Part shown: piece by piece, positions 50,051-59,525 of the stretch
How positions within the stretch are numbered: the stretch's first letter is position 1
Layout of the letters: each line of letters starts with the position of its first letter
Origin: Acutalibacter muris
GTDB lineage: Bacteria; Bacillota; Clostridia; Oscillospirales; Acutalibacteraceae
Direction of reading: 5' to 3'
Assembly (NCBI RefSeq): GCF_002201475.1
Contig: NZ_CP021422.1
Span: forward strand, 3,100,001-3,164,000
Length of the DNA: 64,000 bases
Made by a program: the position numbers and the translations under genes
Notes under the pieces: generated by a model
The model's input: only the letters and a program-made list of their open reading frames with translations
Databases searched by the model: none
What the model was told of the DNA's origin: nothing

Positions 50051-51016
50051 TTATATAAGTCCGCTTTCGGGGTCGACCCGCTTCGCGATCCAGTTGGTAA
50101 TAATAACCAGGATCAGTCCCGTGAAGGACTGGAAAAGCCCGGCCGCCGTCGATATGCCGTATTTCCGCTCCTGAAGGCCCAGCTTATAGACATAGGTGTC
50201 GATAATGTCGATTTTAGAGATAATGGCATCGTTGCTGAATACAAATATCTGGTCGAAGCCCGCGTACATCATTTCGCCCACACGGAAAATCAGCAGCACG
50301 ATGATAGTGGTGCGGATACACGGCAGGGTGATATGCCACATCTGCTTGAGGCGCCCCGCCCCGTCTATTGTCGCCGCCTCATAGAGCCCCTGGTCTATGC
50401 CCGTTATGGCCGCCAGGTAAACTATGGTTCCCATGCCCGCGCCCTTCCACACATGGGAGATTACGATCATCGTGCGGGCGGCGGACTGGCTTGCCAACAG
50501 GTTCGGCAGGGCCCCCTCATAGCCAAAGAGGGCCAGAACCTCCTTGAGCGCCCCGGCGTTTGGCGACAGGATAGCGTAAAACAGGCCGTACACCACAACC
50601 CAGGAGACAAAGTTTGGCAAAATGACCGAGGTCTGCACCAGCTTCTTCATTTTTGAGGAGCGCACCTCGTTTATCATCAGGGAAAGTATTATGGGGAACG
50701 GGAAGCCGAAGACCAGCTTGGCAAAGCTGATTATTATGTTATTCTGCAGGGCCCGGAGAAAAGCCGTGCGCCCAAACAGATCTATAAAGTGCTTCCACCC
50801 CACCCAGGGAGCGTTCATAACGTCCATGCCGATCTTAAAATCCTTGAAGGCGATGGTGACGCCGTACATTGGCGCGTATTTAAAAACCAGAATATAGACC
50901 AAGCCCGGCAGGAACATGAGATAGAGCATCCAATCCCTTCTCATGGTGGACAGGAACCTGGATTTTAGCGGCGGCTTAGGGACAGCGCCCACTGAGGGTT
51001 TCGTCAAATTATTCAT
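50051..51016 (-). CDS. Sugar ABC transporter permease, LplB type
   Basis: 321 aa. Polar N-terminal 30 residues, then six TM helices (first: LYLMFLPGLVYILVF). EAA loop EAATIDGAGRLKQMWHITLP near residues 213-232. ATG 51016 follows AAGGTGGAAG. It is the first gene of the minus-strand operon, driven by the consensus promoter at 51060-51088. Confidence 0.93.
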   Translation of the reverse strand: MNNLTKPSVGAVPKPPLKSRFLSTMRRDWMLYLMFLPGLVYILVFKYAPMYGVTIAFKDFKIGMDVMNAPWVGWKHFIDLFGRTAFLRALQNNIIISFAKLVFGFPFPIILSLMINEVRSSKMKKLVQTSVILPNFVSWVVVYGLFYAILSPNAGALKEVLALFGYEGALPNLLASQSAARTMIVISHVWKGAGMGTIVYLAAITGIDQGLYEAATIDGAGRLKQMWHITLPCIRTTIIVLLIFRVGEMMYAGFDQIFVFSNDAIISKIDIIDTYVYKLGLQERKYGISTAAGLFQSFTGLILVIITNWIAKRVDPESGLI

Positions 51017-51059
51017 TTTCTTCCACCTTTCAAGATTTTCTTTGTCAGTTTATAGATGT

Positions 51060-51088
51060 ATTATAATGGCTGTACACTCACTTGTCAA
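51060..51088 (-). promoter_or_regulatory. Consensus promoter of the minus carbohydrate operon
   Basis: Minus strand TTGACA (51088-51083), 17 bp, TATAAT (51065-51060): full consensus, 44 bp before ATG 51016. The AT-rich 51090-51265 between the divergent promoters contains A/T tracts but no clear operator palindrome. Confidence 0.88.
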
Positions 51089-51267
51089 GATAATTTTTTG
51101 AAAAATAAAAATAATTTTTGAAACTTATTTTCTCACATGGCAACAAAAAGGGGAATTTTCAAATATCTTTGGGAAACCTTCAAACTATTTCGTTAATCAT
51201 GTGCTGTTTATTTTAATCCTTCCAAAGATAAAAATTTTCGAAAATAAAAATTTTTCCCGAAAAACTA

Positions 51268-51296
51268 TTGACTTCCTCGGCAAATTCATTTATAGT
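51268..51296 (+). promoter_or_regulatory. Promoter of the plus carbohydrate operon
   Basis: TTGACT (51268-51273), 17 bp, TATAGT (51291-51296), 60 bp before ATG 51356. Divergent from the preceding promoter; the RpiR regulator encoded at the operon end is the likely controller of both. Confidence 0.75.
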
Positions 51297-51355
51297 ATTT
51301 TCTATAAGAGACATAGCGGCACTATGTGATTTCAGAGGAAAGGTGGAGTTTTTCT

Positions 51356-52777
51356 ATGCAGAAGGCAAGAATGGGTGTTTTACTTATTGCCACAAACCGA
51401 TTTTACCACCTGGGTGAGGATACGCCCAAAGGCAGCTATCATCAGCGCAAAATGAGAGAGGTTCATGAGTATATGGAGGCCCTGGAAGATTTTTGCGACC
51501 CCATAGGTCTTGGCCGCCCGGCCTATACCCGGGAGGATCTGGCGGAGGCTCTGGCTCTGTTCCAGCGCGAAAAGGCCGACTGCATTTTCGCGGCGTTTCT
51601 CTCCTGGACAGAGGATTTCCTGTGGGTGCGTTTTTTGCGGGACGTGGGCTCCGTGCCGGTGCTGTACGCCCTGCGGGTAAGGGAGTCTATTGATTTTGCA
51701 GACACCGCTGATGAAAGCGATTTTACAGAGTTTCTGTCTGCCGGCGGGCTTGTTGGAACGCTCGAGGGCTCGGGCAGCGTGGCCCGCTTTAAGCCCGAGA
51801 TGTTCGAAACCGCCGTGGGGACTCTCCCCCAGCTCATGGAGAGGGCGAAGGTCTTCTGCGCGGCGGCGGCCATGCGCTCGCGGCTGCGGCAGTCGGTGTT
51901 CGGCCTGCTCGCCTCCTATAACGAGGTGATGTGGTCTACCTATGTGGATCCATACACCCTGTTCCAGAAGGCCGGGCCGGAATTGCGGTTCCTCTCTGTG
52001 GTCACGCTGGTTCAGGAGGTGGAAAAGGTGCCCGCGGAGCAGGTAGAACAGGCTTGCAAGACACTTAGCGAGCGCTATACGGTTCTGCCCGACGTATACC
52101 AGGAGAAGTTCAAAGCCTCTGTGCGGGCGTCCATAGCCTTAGAGAATACCGGGCGCAGTGCGGGCGTGGATATGGTGGTGCTCAACGACGTGGACCCGGT
52201 GCTGCTCACGAAGGTTGGCCTGCGGCCCGGATTTATACCCACTCCCGCAGGCGGGGATATTCCAGTGGTGCCCGAGGGAGACATTGGCGGAGGTCTGGCG
52301 GTGTATATTCTGCGGGAGCTCACAGGAAAGCCGGTAAGCTTTATCGAGCCCTTCCATATGGATCTGCCCAATAACTGCTTTGCAGGTGGCCATGCCGGGC
52401 CCAACGACTACACCGACCCGGCGGGCTCTGTGATGATCGCCCGGGATGTTCGCTTCGCAAAGACCTCCTATAAGCACGCGGGCGCGCCCTTTGCCTGGTA
52501 TCTCCTCCCTCCCGGGCGCAAGACCCTGCTGCATATCTCCCAAAAGGACGGCGGCTTCAAGATGGTCTGCGCGCTGGTGGACGCTCTGCCCGCGAAGCAT
52601 TTTATCACCTCCTATTCCCACGGGCTGTTCCGGCCTGTGGGGCAGGATATGCCCTCGTTCTTCCATAAGCTTATCAACGAGGGAGTGACCCAGCATTACG
52701 CGGTCGCAGACGGCGAACATATAGCGGAGCTGGAGGCGCTAGCGGGGCTGATGGGCTTCTCGTTTGTCCGGCTGTAG
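51356..52777 (+). CDS. L-arabinose/L-fucose isomerase-like protein
   Basis: 473 aa with the sugar-isomerase two-domain fold. Candidate Mn-binding residues, in the order seen in AraA, are Glu in VVPEGDIGGGLA, Glu in SFIEPFHMD, His in GGHAGPND and His in SYSHGLFRP. ATG 51356 is preferred over 51326, having AGGTGGAG upstream. It would convert an aldose to a ketose in the cytoplasm as the first step of catabolism. The exact sugar is unknown; divergence from true AraA/FucI suggests a less common substrate. Confidence 0.75.
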   Translation: MQKARMGVLLIATNRFYHLGEDTPKGSYHQRKMREVHEYMEALEDFCDPIGLGRPAYTREDLAEALALFQREKADCIFAAFLSWTEDFLWVRFLRDVGSVPVLYALRVRESIDFADTADESDFTEFLSAGGLVGTLEGSGSVARFKPEMFETAVGTLPQLMERAKVFCAAAAMRSRLRQSVFGLLASYNEVMWSTYVDPYTLFQKAGPELRFLSVVTLVQEVEKVPAEQVEQACKTLSERYTVLPDVYQEKFKASVRASIALENTGRSAGVDMVVLNDVDPVLLTKVGLRPGFIPTPAGGDIPVVPEGDIGGGLAVYILRELTGKPVSFIEPFHMDLPNNCFAGGHAGPNDYTDPAGSVMIARDVRFAKTSYKHAGAPFAWYLLPPGRKTLLHISQKDGGFKMVCALVDALPAKHFITSYSHGLFRPVGQDMPSFFHKLINEGVTQHYAVADGEHIAELEALAGLMGFSFVRL

Positions 52778-52860
52778 GTATATTTTTCCAATTTTGCCCT
52801 TTCGGACTTTATTTTTGTCAGATTTTCATATATAATATATTTGAGTTGGAGGTCAGTTTT

Positions 52861-54708
52861 ATGAGTTTCATGTTCAATCCCTATCCTTATGACGACCCGA
52901 ACGCCATAAATCATGTGTCCATTTCCCCCGATATACGTGAGTCTGTTACACGGGACACCGGGGCCACTGCCCGCCGGGTGTTGAAGGACGCGCAGAAGAT
53001 CATAGCCGAAAAGGGCCGCTGCGTACTTGGCATAGACGGCTATGTCAGCGCCCCCATAGACCGTTTCCGCGGCATGGTGGAGCTTTTGGGCGCTGCCGAG
53101 GGCGTGACAGTACGGTGCATATCCGCTGCCGGGCTGTATCTGCCCGAGGAGGAGCTGCACGACAAGCTGCTCCCATATCTGCCGGAGGACCGGGAGACCG
53201 ACCCACCCCTGCTCTACGGACGCCTCTACGATAAAGGCATAGAGGGGCTGATGGATCCGGAGAAAATTGAGCAGACGGCAAAAAGCCTTAGGAATTTTTC
53301 CGAGTCCAGTAAAGGGCTGCTCCTTCTTTGGGGCAGCGGAGCGCTTATCGACGCCCTGCTTCCCCTGTGCGACCTGCGGCTGTTTATTGACATGACCCAG
53401 AAGCGCACCATCCTGAACATAAAGAACGGTTCCGCCGGAAACCTTGGCTATACCGAGCGCCGCTCCCCCACCGAGATGATACGCCACAGCTATTATGTGG
53501 ACTTCGAGGCCCTGATGCCCCATAGAGGGCGCCTTGCCCGCGAGGGGAAAATAGACTACTATCTTACCGGCGACGACCCTGAGCATATCCAGTCTCTTTC
53601 AATACCCGCGCTAAAGGCGCTCTTCGGCGCCATGGTACAGCAGCCGCTGCGCTGCAAGCCCGTGTACATCGAGGGAGTATGGGGCGGATTTTATGTTAAG
53701 CGCCTGCGGAACCTGCCCGAGGAGATGAAAAACTGCGCCTGGGTGTTCGATTTGATACCCATGGAGGTCTCTATAGTGGCGGAGGACAGCGGGCTCTCGC
53801 TGGAGTTCCCTTTCTATTTCTTCGTACAGCTCATCGGCGAGCAGCTCATGGGCAAAAAGGCCCATGAGAAGTTTGGCGGCTACTTCCCCATTCGGTTTAA
53901 CTATGACGACACCTATCACGCGAGCGGGAATATGTCCATACAGTGCCACCCCGACGGAGATTATGTCCGCAAGAATAACGGCGAGCTGGGGCGGCAGGAC
54001 GAGAGCTACTATATGGTAGTGGCCGGCCAGGAGGCCAAGACCTACTGCGGCTTCAGGAGGGACGCGGACGTTGAAGAGTTCATTGAAAAGGCCCGCCGGG
54101 CCGAGAAATACGGCGAGGGATTTGACCACGACCAGTACGTCTACTCCGAACCCTCCCGTCCGGGAATGCAATTCCTGATCCCCGCCGGCACTATACACGC
54201 CTCCGGCCGAAACCAGGTTATTTTGGAGATCGGCAGTCTGACAATAGGCTCCTATACCTATAAGATGTACGACTATATGCGCAAGGATCTGGACGGCAAC
54301 CTTCGTCCCATACATACCTATCACGGCGACAAGGTGCTGCGCCGGGATTTCCGGGAGCCCTGGGTAAAGGAGAATCTCCTCCAGCAGCCGAGGGTTCTCC
54401 GGGAGGGAGACGGCTTTGTGGAGACAGTCGTGGGCGAGCACGATCTGCTGTATTTCAGCCTGCACAACGTGCGCTTCCCCGAGCGCTATACAGACGAAGC
54501 CACCGACCGCTTCCACGTGCTGGTGCTTGTGGAGGGCGAAAAGTGCCTGATACGCTCCCTTACCGACCCCAGCAAGTATTTTGCCCAGAACTATCTGGAC
54601 ATGGTAATAGTCCCGGCGGGCTTCGGGCCCTATGAGGTCATAAACGAGGGAGTCGGCGTGATCACCATGCACAAGACCCTGTTGAAGGACGGCTTTGAAA
54701 ATGAGTGA
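52861..54708 (+). CDS. Class I mannose-6-phosphate isomerase-like protein with N-terminal kinase-like domain
   Basis: 615 aa. The C-terminal 350 residues are a phosphomannose-isomerase cupin: zinc ligands in SIQCHPDGDYV and, further on, the PAGTIHASG His. The N-terminal 260 residues resemble the uridine kinase/phosphoribulokinase fold, but the P-loop is degenerate (LGIDGYVSAPIDRF instead of GxxGSGKS), so kinase activity is doubtful. ATG 52861 follows TTGGAGG. The stop overlaps the ROK gene by eight bases. The pair suggests that a phosphorylated hexose is isomerised to fructose 6-phosphate. Confidence 0.8.
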   Translation: MSFMFNPYPYDDPNAINHVSISPDIRESVTRDTGATARRVLKDAQKIIAEKGRCVLGIDGYVSAPIDRFRGMVELLGAAEGVTVRCISAAGLYLPEEELHDKLLPYLPEDRETDPPLLYGRLYDKGIEGLMDPEKIEQTAKSLRNFSESSKGLLLLWGSGALIDALLPLCDLRLFIDMTQKRTILNIKNGSAGNLGYTERRSPTEMIRHSYYVDFEALMPHRGRLAREGKIDYYLTGDDPEHIQSLSIPALKALFGAMVQQPLRCKPVYIEGVWGGFYVKRLRNLPEEMKNCAWVFDLIPMEVSIVAEDSGLSLEFPFYFFVQLIGEQLMGKKAHEKFGGYFPIRFNYDDTYHASGNMSIQCHPDGDYVRKNNGELGRQDESYYMVVAGQEAKTYCGFRRDADVEEFIEKARRAEKYGEGFDHDQYVYSEPSRPGMQFLIPAGTIHASGRNQVILEIGSLTIGSYTYKMYDYMRKDLDGNLRPIHTYHGDKVLRRDFREPWVKENLLQQPRVLREGDGFVETVVGEHDLLYFSLHNVRFPERYTDEATDRFHVLVLVEGEKCLIRSLTDPSKYFAQNYLDMVIVPAGFGPYEVINEGVGVITMHKTLLKDGFENE

Positions 54709-55573
54709 GCCCTGCGTTTTAGCGGTGGACGCCGGGGGCACATCGCTGAAAGCCGCCCTGGTACAGCCCGGCGGCAGGATCGTCCCAGACAGCTTTTTGC
54801 AGGTGCCGGTCGATTCCCGGGGCAGCGCGGAGGAAATTGCCGGCGCATACAGCGCTTTAGCCCGTGATGCAGGAAAGCTCGCCGGTAAGCTCGGGCTCGA
54901 AATCGTCAGGGCCAGCGTATGTATCCCCGGGCCATTTGACTATGCCGGGGGCGTCAGTCTCATGAAGCACAAATACCAAAGCGTGTTCGGTGTGCCCCTG
55001 CGGCCCTGGTTTATAAAGACGCTGGGAAATATTCCCGTCACCTTTCTCCATGACTCCACTGCGTTTCTGCTGGGCGCAGTTAAAGCTGAAGAGCTGGCGC
55101 GCCACCGGCGCATATGCGGGGTCATCATTGGCACAGGCCTTGGCTTTGCGTCTATGTACGACGGACAGATGAACCTTAACCCTCAGGGCGGGCCGGGTAT
55201 CAGCATTTTCGCCCGGCCCTTTGGGGCGGGCACCGCCGAGGACTATGTCTCCCGCCGGGCGATAGAGCGCGCTTACTCCAAAAAACACCCCCAAAGGACT
55301 GTGCCGTCGGTCAAGGATATCGCGGGCTTGGCTATGGCGGGCGACCCCGTGGCGGCAGACTGTTTCAAGGATATGGGACGGTGTCTTGGGCAGGTGCTGC
55401 GGGACATTATTGAGAAGGAGCAGTTCACGCTGGTGCTGTTGGGCGGGGCCATATCCAAATCATTAGAGCTGTTTATCCCCCAGCTGCGTGACGCCCTCCC
55501 GGGCCTGAACGCAGAGATACGCCCAGCCGGGGATATAGATTTGGCGCCGCTTCTTGGCGCCGCAAAAAGCTGA
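54701..55573 (+). CDS. ROK-family sugar kinase without the zinc motif
   Basis: 290 aa. ATP-binding DAGGTSLKAA at the N-terminus, catalytic Asp in FLHDSTAFLLGA, and a second phosphate loop GVIIGTGLGFASMYDG. The CxCGxxGC zinc motif of most ROK kinases is absent (the corresponding region reads GPGISIFARPFGAG). ATG 54701 overlaps the preceding stop. It probably phosphorylates the sugar handled by the two upstream enzymes. Confidence 0.85.
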   Translation: MSEPCVLAVDAGGTSLKAALVQPGGRIVPDSFLQVPVDSRGSAEEIAGAYSALARDAGKLAGKLGLEIVRASVCIPGPFDYAGGVSLMKHKYQSVFGVPLRPWFIKTLGNIPVTFLHDSTAFLLGAVKAEELARHRRICGVIIGTGLGFASMYDGQMNLNPQGGPGISIFARPFGAGTAEDYVSRRAIERAYSKKHPQRTVPSVKDIAGLAMAGDPVAADCFKDMGRCLGQVLRDIIEKEQFTLVLLGGAISKSLELFIPQLRDALPGLNAEIRPAGDIDLAPLLGAAKS

Positions 55574-55600
55574 ACGAAAACAACGGAAGGGAGCTGTACT

Positions 55601-56458
55601 ATGGCCGATTGCTGTATAAAGCTAAAAGAGCGGATGGGGTCTTTGACAATTAAGGAGCAGCAGGTCGCAACCTTTATCTTGGATTACCCGGAGGAGGTCA
55701 TAAAAATGTCCATCAATGACCTTGCCGACTCCTGCGGGGTCAGCGTGTCATCGGTGGTGCGGCTCTGTAAGTCCATTGGCTATTCCGGGTATAAGGAGCT
55801 TTGCCGGATGCTCTCAACGGAGCTGCTGATGAACCAGCAGGAGGCCGTAACCTATGAGGACGTGCGTCCCGGGGACTCCATTGAGGCTATCATGCGCAAT
55901 GTGTGCATGGCGGATATAAAGGCGATAGAAAACACAATGTCGCTTATTAACGTGGCAGATTTGGAACAGGTGGTAGATTTGATTTCCAGGGCCCAGCGGG
56001 TAGACTTCTACGGAGTGGGTTCCTCCGGATATGTGGCCATGGACGCGCGCAACAAATTTCTGCGGATAAACAAGATATCCATGCCCTGCTTTGACCCCCA
56101 CGACCAAATTTTATGCGCCGCGACCCTAAAGCCCGAAGACGTGGCTGTGGCCATCTCCTATACCGGGGACACAAAAGATATCTTAGAGACAGTGGGCATT
56201 GTCAAGCGCACCGGCGCCTCTCTAATTTCCATCACCCGCTATAACAAGAACCCCTTAGCCCAGCAGTCCGACCTGCAGCTCTACACTGCCTCGCCGGAAA
56301 CCATGATGCGCAGCGGAGCCATGGGCTCACGCATTGCCCTGCTTGCGGTGGTGGACATTCTCTACACCTGCACCGCGAGCCGAAACTATGAGAACGTAAA
56401 GAAGTCTTTGGACACCTCCCGGCTTATTACGGCAAAAAAGCATATGCAACTCATCTGA
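55601..56458 (+). CDS. RpiR/MurR-family transcriptional regulator
   Basis: 285 aa. The N-terminal HTH_6 domain (LADSCGVSVSSVVRLCKSIGY, residues about 42-62, a helix-turn-helix) is followed by a SIS domain (residues 125-260: VDFYGVGSSGYVAMD, VAISYTGDTKDILE) that binds phosphosugars. ATG 55601 follows GGAAGGGAG. It closes the plus operon and should sense the phosphorylated intermediate and control both divergent promoters. No operator was located. Confidence 0.9.
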   Translation: MADCCIKLKERMGSLTIKEQQVATFILDYPEEVIKMSINDLADSCGVSVSSVVRLCKSIGYSGYKELCRMLSTELLMNQQEAVTYEDVRPGDSIEAIMRNVCMADIKAIENTMSLINVADLEQVVDLISRAQRVDFYGVGSSGYVAMDARNKFLRINKISMPCFDPHDQILCAATLKPEDVAVAISYTGDTKDILETVGIVKRTGASLISITRYNKNPLAQQSDLQLYTASPETMMRSGAMGSRIALLAVVDILYTCTASRNYENVKKSLDTSRLITAKKHMQLI

Positions 56459-56512
56459 CGAACTCAAACCAATATTCATGAAACTTTTGGCAGGCCGGTG
56501 TACGCATTATAG

Positions 56513-56547
56513 GGGATCCACTCGCCAGGCGGGTGGATCCCTTTATG
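56513..56547 (+). terminator. Terminator of the plus carbohydrate operon
   Basis: Stem GGGATCCACTCGCC / GGCGGGTGGATCCC (56513-56541, one mismatch, very short loop) followed by TTTAT. Confidence 0.75.
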
Positions 56548-56749
56548 CAGCTTTGCCAGGTTTTTGATGATGGCCGCCGCAGAGGCTGGCGTGTTCACGA
56601 AAGCCCCCGGACAGCAAAGGCGCACAGTCTTCAGTAAGGTTCACCCATGTGACCGCTGGTTTTGATGACGCGTAGATGACTTTATCCCGCAATCCTTTTT
56701 TGCGTTAGGGTGCATTGCAAGAGTACGGCCAGGGCGAAATCAACAGGCA

Positions 56750-57112
56750 GCCCGCCGGAGGCGCGGGATTTGTTCTACTCCCTGTACATGACCCAGCAGA
56801 AGCGAAAAATCAAGCTCTGCTATGACCTCGTCAAGCTGATATATCCCGATATTCCTTCTGTTTCGTCCTTTGAGCGCAGGGTCAGGAAGATACCCCGGTA
56901 TGCCATTCTGTACTACCGGGAAGGCCCAAAAATCTATAATGACGCGCGCTCCAATAAGGTTATATCCTTCATTGTGCGGGACGCTTCCCCCAATGCAACG
57001 GTGGAGCGCTTTTTCGGCACGTTCACAGACCGCTATGTCATTGGCGGCGATAAAACGCACATCCCCGGTTCGGGACGCTTTGTGGAAAACTGCCGTCACC
57101 CGAGGACCCCTC
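56750..57112 (+). pseudogene. Transposase fragment with Mu-type DNA-binding region
   Basis: The frame reads GSPPEARDLFYSLYMTQQKR, then IKLCYDLVKLIYPDIPSVSS and FERRVRKIPRYAILYYREG, which resembles the N-terminal DNA-binding region of Mu/rve-type transposases (a conserved x-P-S-x-x-x-F-x-R-R-x-x-x-I-P pattern). There is no start with a ribosome site and no catalytic core follows; after residue 80 the sequence is unrelated. The preceding 56548-56750 has a minus-strand fragment (FVNTPASAAAIIKNLAKL) that I cannot assign. Both are mobile-element debris. Confidence 0.45.
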
Positions 57113-57118
57113 TAATAC

Positions 57119-57173
57119 AAGAAGCCTCCTTGGGAAGATATGGCTTTCCGCCATTTACCCAGGAAGCTTCTTC
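57119..57173. terminator. Terminator between transposase debris and serine hydrolase operon
   Basis: Imperfect inverted repeat AAGAAGCCTCCTTGGG (57119-57134) / CCCAGGAAGCTTCTT (57158-57172), with an inner ATGGC/GCCAT hairpin. Well placed to end the minus-strand operon whose last stop is at 57192. Confidence 0.65.
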
Positions 57174-57191
57174 TTTTCCGTTTCCCTATTC

Positions 57192-58700
57192 TTAAGCTCT
57201 TTTGGCTATAATCCGCTCCTTGCCGTTGGCCGGGCCGAACCCGCCCACCGTATTTTCCCGTGTGATTACTACCCCACTGTCAGAAAAAGCAAATCGATAG
57301 GTATCTTCAAAGCAGGTCTCCACCCAGCGCACTGCCAGAGAAAAGACCTCCGGGGCGCTCCACCAGCCGTTCAGGCACAGGCGACTAATGGGTGAACCCT
57401 CCTCTTCTACGTAATTGAGCGCCCGGGTACCGTCCGTGGCAATATCTACCGCCCGGTCCCGGCCCTCCTGTACATAGCTCATCCGGCAGCGGCCTGGCTG
57501 GAAGTCCAGCCGGAAACGTTCAAAGCCACCGGGGCCTTGCCAGCCGCTCATCCAATGCACAGCGTTCTGCTCCCAGCGAAGCTCTCCGCTTTCGATCTTC
57601 CACCAAGCCCTGTTGATAGCGTCCTCCATGTCGCTGTGGGGTGCGAACACCGGAGCGGGCAGCGCCAGCCGGGACATTCTGTTCTTTAGGCAGCTGCTGG
57701 CCTCCGCGTCCTCCGGCAGCGCGCCCTCCTCCGAAACCTCCTCCAGAAACTCCCAAATAATGTCCAGGCTCTTCTGCGCCCAATGGGCGCCCGTGGCGGT
57801 CTCGTTGATGGAAATGATCATGTCCTTATCCGGCGCCACAATGGAAAACTGCCCCATCGCGCCGTCCGCCCGGTAGACCCCGGCAGGGCGGCACAGCCAG
57901 ATCTGGAAGCCATAGCCCACAAAGTTATCCGCAGCCTCCGGGTTGCCAAGGGCTTCGGTAGCGGATTCATTTTGCAGGCTGATGGCCTTTGCCACATAAT
58001 CGTCTGCTAAGATCCGCTGGCCCTCCCACACGCCGCCGTCCGCATAAAGCTTCATCAGGCGCAGATTGTCCTCCGTGGTGGAAAACAGCCCTCCGCCCCC
58101 TACCTCCATGCCGTCCGGCATACGCATCCAGCTGACGCCCTCTGGGGCTATGCCAATTTTCTCAAACAGCCGGGGGGTTAGATATTCCTGTAGGCCCTGG
58201 CCGGTCAGCTTGCGAACGATGGCTCCCAGCACTGTAGAACCTACGCTATTATACATATAGGTTGTGCCCGGAGTATGGACCACCGGCGTGGCAAGAAACT
58301 CCTTGAGCCAGTCCACGCTGGGCGCGGGCATGGTCTCCATACCGCAGCCCATGCACAGCACCTCCCGCACGGTCAGCTTTTTCAGGTTCTCGCTAGGCTC
58401 CGCCGGAGACTCCTCCGGGAAAATATCAATGAGCCGGTCCTCCAGCTTCAGCAGCCCCTCGGTATAGGCGATGCCTACCGCCGTGGCCGCATAGGTCTTG
58501 GTCAGGGACTGCAAACCATGCCTCAGTCCTGGCGCATAGGGCGACCACCAGCCTTCAGCGCAGACCTTGCCATGGCGCATGATCATCAGACCGTGTGGTT
58601 CGGTAAAGCCGCTTTCCAGCTTGTCCAGCAAGCGTTCCACCGCCGCGCTGGGGATCCCCACCGCTTCCGGCGCCACCCGGGAAAACTCTGTCCGTCGCAT
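57192..58700 (-). CDS. Serine beta-lactamase-like hydrolase
   Basis: 502 aa, no signal peptide. The SxxK motif is in LQSLTKTYAAT (Ser near residue 66) and the Tyr-x-Asn motif in MYNSVGSTVLG. The C-terminal 130 residues are an extra beta domain. Members of this family act as esterases, amidases or D-aminopeptidases on small substrates rather than as resistance enzymes. ATG 58700 follows AAAGGAGG. Last gene of the importer operon, 26 bp after the esterase gene. Its role may be deacylation of an imported glycoside; this is inference. Confidence 0.83.
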   Translation of the reverse strand: MRRTEFSRVAPEAVGIPSAAVERLLDKLESGFTEPHGLMIMRHGKVCAEGWWSPYAPGLRHGLQSLTKTYAATAVGIAYTEGLLKLEDRLIDIFPEESPAEPSENLKKLTVREVLCMGCGMETMPAPSVDWLKEFLATPVVHTPGTTYMYNSVGSTVLGAIVRKLTGQGLQEYLTPRLFEKIGIAPEGVSWMRMPDGMEVGGGGLFSTTEDNLRLMKLYADGGVWEGQRILADDYVAKAISLQNESATEALGNPEAADNFVGYGFQIWLCRPAGVYRADGAMGQFSIVAPDKDMIISINETATGAHWAQKSLDIIWEFLEEVSEEGALPEDAEASSCLKNRMSRLALPAPVFAPHSDMEDAINRAWWKIESGELRWEQNAVHWMSGWQGPGGFERFRLDFQPGRCRMSYVQEGRDRAVDIATDGTRALNYVEEEGSPISRLCLNGWWSAPEVFSLAVRWVETCFEDTYRFAFSDSGVVITRENTVGGFGPANGKERIIAKRA

Positions 58701-58726
58701 TTGCGTTCCTCCTTTCCTATATAGAA

Positions 58727-59500
58727 TTAAACCTTGTTGGGTCCCATCTGCTTAAAAACGTCTTCCCGGGGAATCCAGTCCAGGAAGCTGCTAACCTCCA
58801 GATCCCATATGGCGAACTCGTGCTCATAGCCGGGCATATCGTCGTACCGCAGTCTGGCGCCGGTCCACACTCGCTTTAAAAAGTCGTGATATTCCGTTAC
58901 TGGGCCATAGAGAAAATCCTTATCTCCAATACACAGGAACAAGTCCGGCACCTTCCTACCTGCCAGAGCCTTTTCCGTCACCGCATAGAGGTCCTTCAGC
59001 CGTAGGCCCCTGGGGTTTTCTTCCAGCTGCTTTTGGCTAAATACCGCCGGAGAAAAAGCGCCAATCGCCCGGTATCTTTCTGGGTTCTCCAGGCCGTGCA
59101 GCAGCGCTCCATAGCCTCCCATGGACAGTCCCGCAATATAGCGATCTTTCGGATCGCCGGAAATGGGAAAATAGTTCTCTAAAAAGTCCGGCAGCTCTTG
59201 CTCCAAGAAGTCGTAGAAATTGTCGCCGCCCGGTTCATTGGAATAGGGCTTGTTTCCCACCGAGAACGTGACAATGGCGATCCGCTTCTCCTCGGCATAG
59301 CGGTCCACGCTGGTGTAGCGGTGCCAAACAGCATAGTCGTTGCCATGGCCATGGAGCAGGTACAGCACCGGGAACCTGCCCGGCAGCTTGTGGCTGCGCT
59401 CTCCCTCCATATTGCAGGAGGTAAACGAGGGCAAGGTCACCTCAATATCCACCCCATGCCCCAGGGAATAGGAGAAAAAATTGCACATTATTCTTGCCAT
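58727..59500 (-). CDS. Alpha/beta-hydrolase esterase (tributyrin/acetyl-esterase type)
   Basis: 257 aa. Catalytic Ser in GLSMGGYGAL, Asp in CIGDKDFLYG, His in GYEHEFAIWD. The N-terminal VLYLLHGHGNDY is the oxyanion region. Family members hydrolyse acetyl or feruloyl esters of carbohydrates and S-formylglutathione. No signal peptide, so it acts in the cytoplasm on imported material. It lies 25 bp after the GH13 gene. Confidence 0.87.
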   Translation of the reverse strand: MARIMCNFFSYSLGHGVDIEVTLPSFTSCNMEGERSHKLPGRFPVLYLLHGHGNDYAVWHRYTSVDRYAEEKRIAIVTFSVGNKPYSNEPGGDNFYDFLEQELPDFLENYFPISGDPKDRYIAGLSMGGYGALLHGLENPERYRAIGAFSPAVFSQKQLEENPRGLRLKDLYAVTEKALAGRKVPDLFLCIGDKDFLYGPVTEYHDFLKRVWTGARLRYDDMPGYEHEFAIWDLEVSSFLDWIPREDVFKQMGPNKV

Positions 59501-59525
59501 CTCAATCGTTCCTTTCCCGCCGCGC

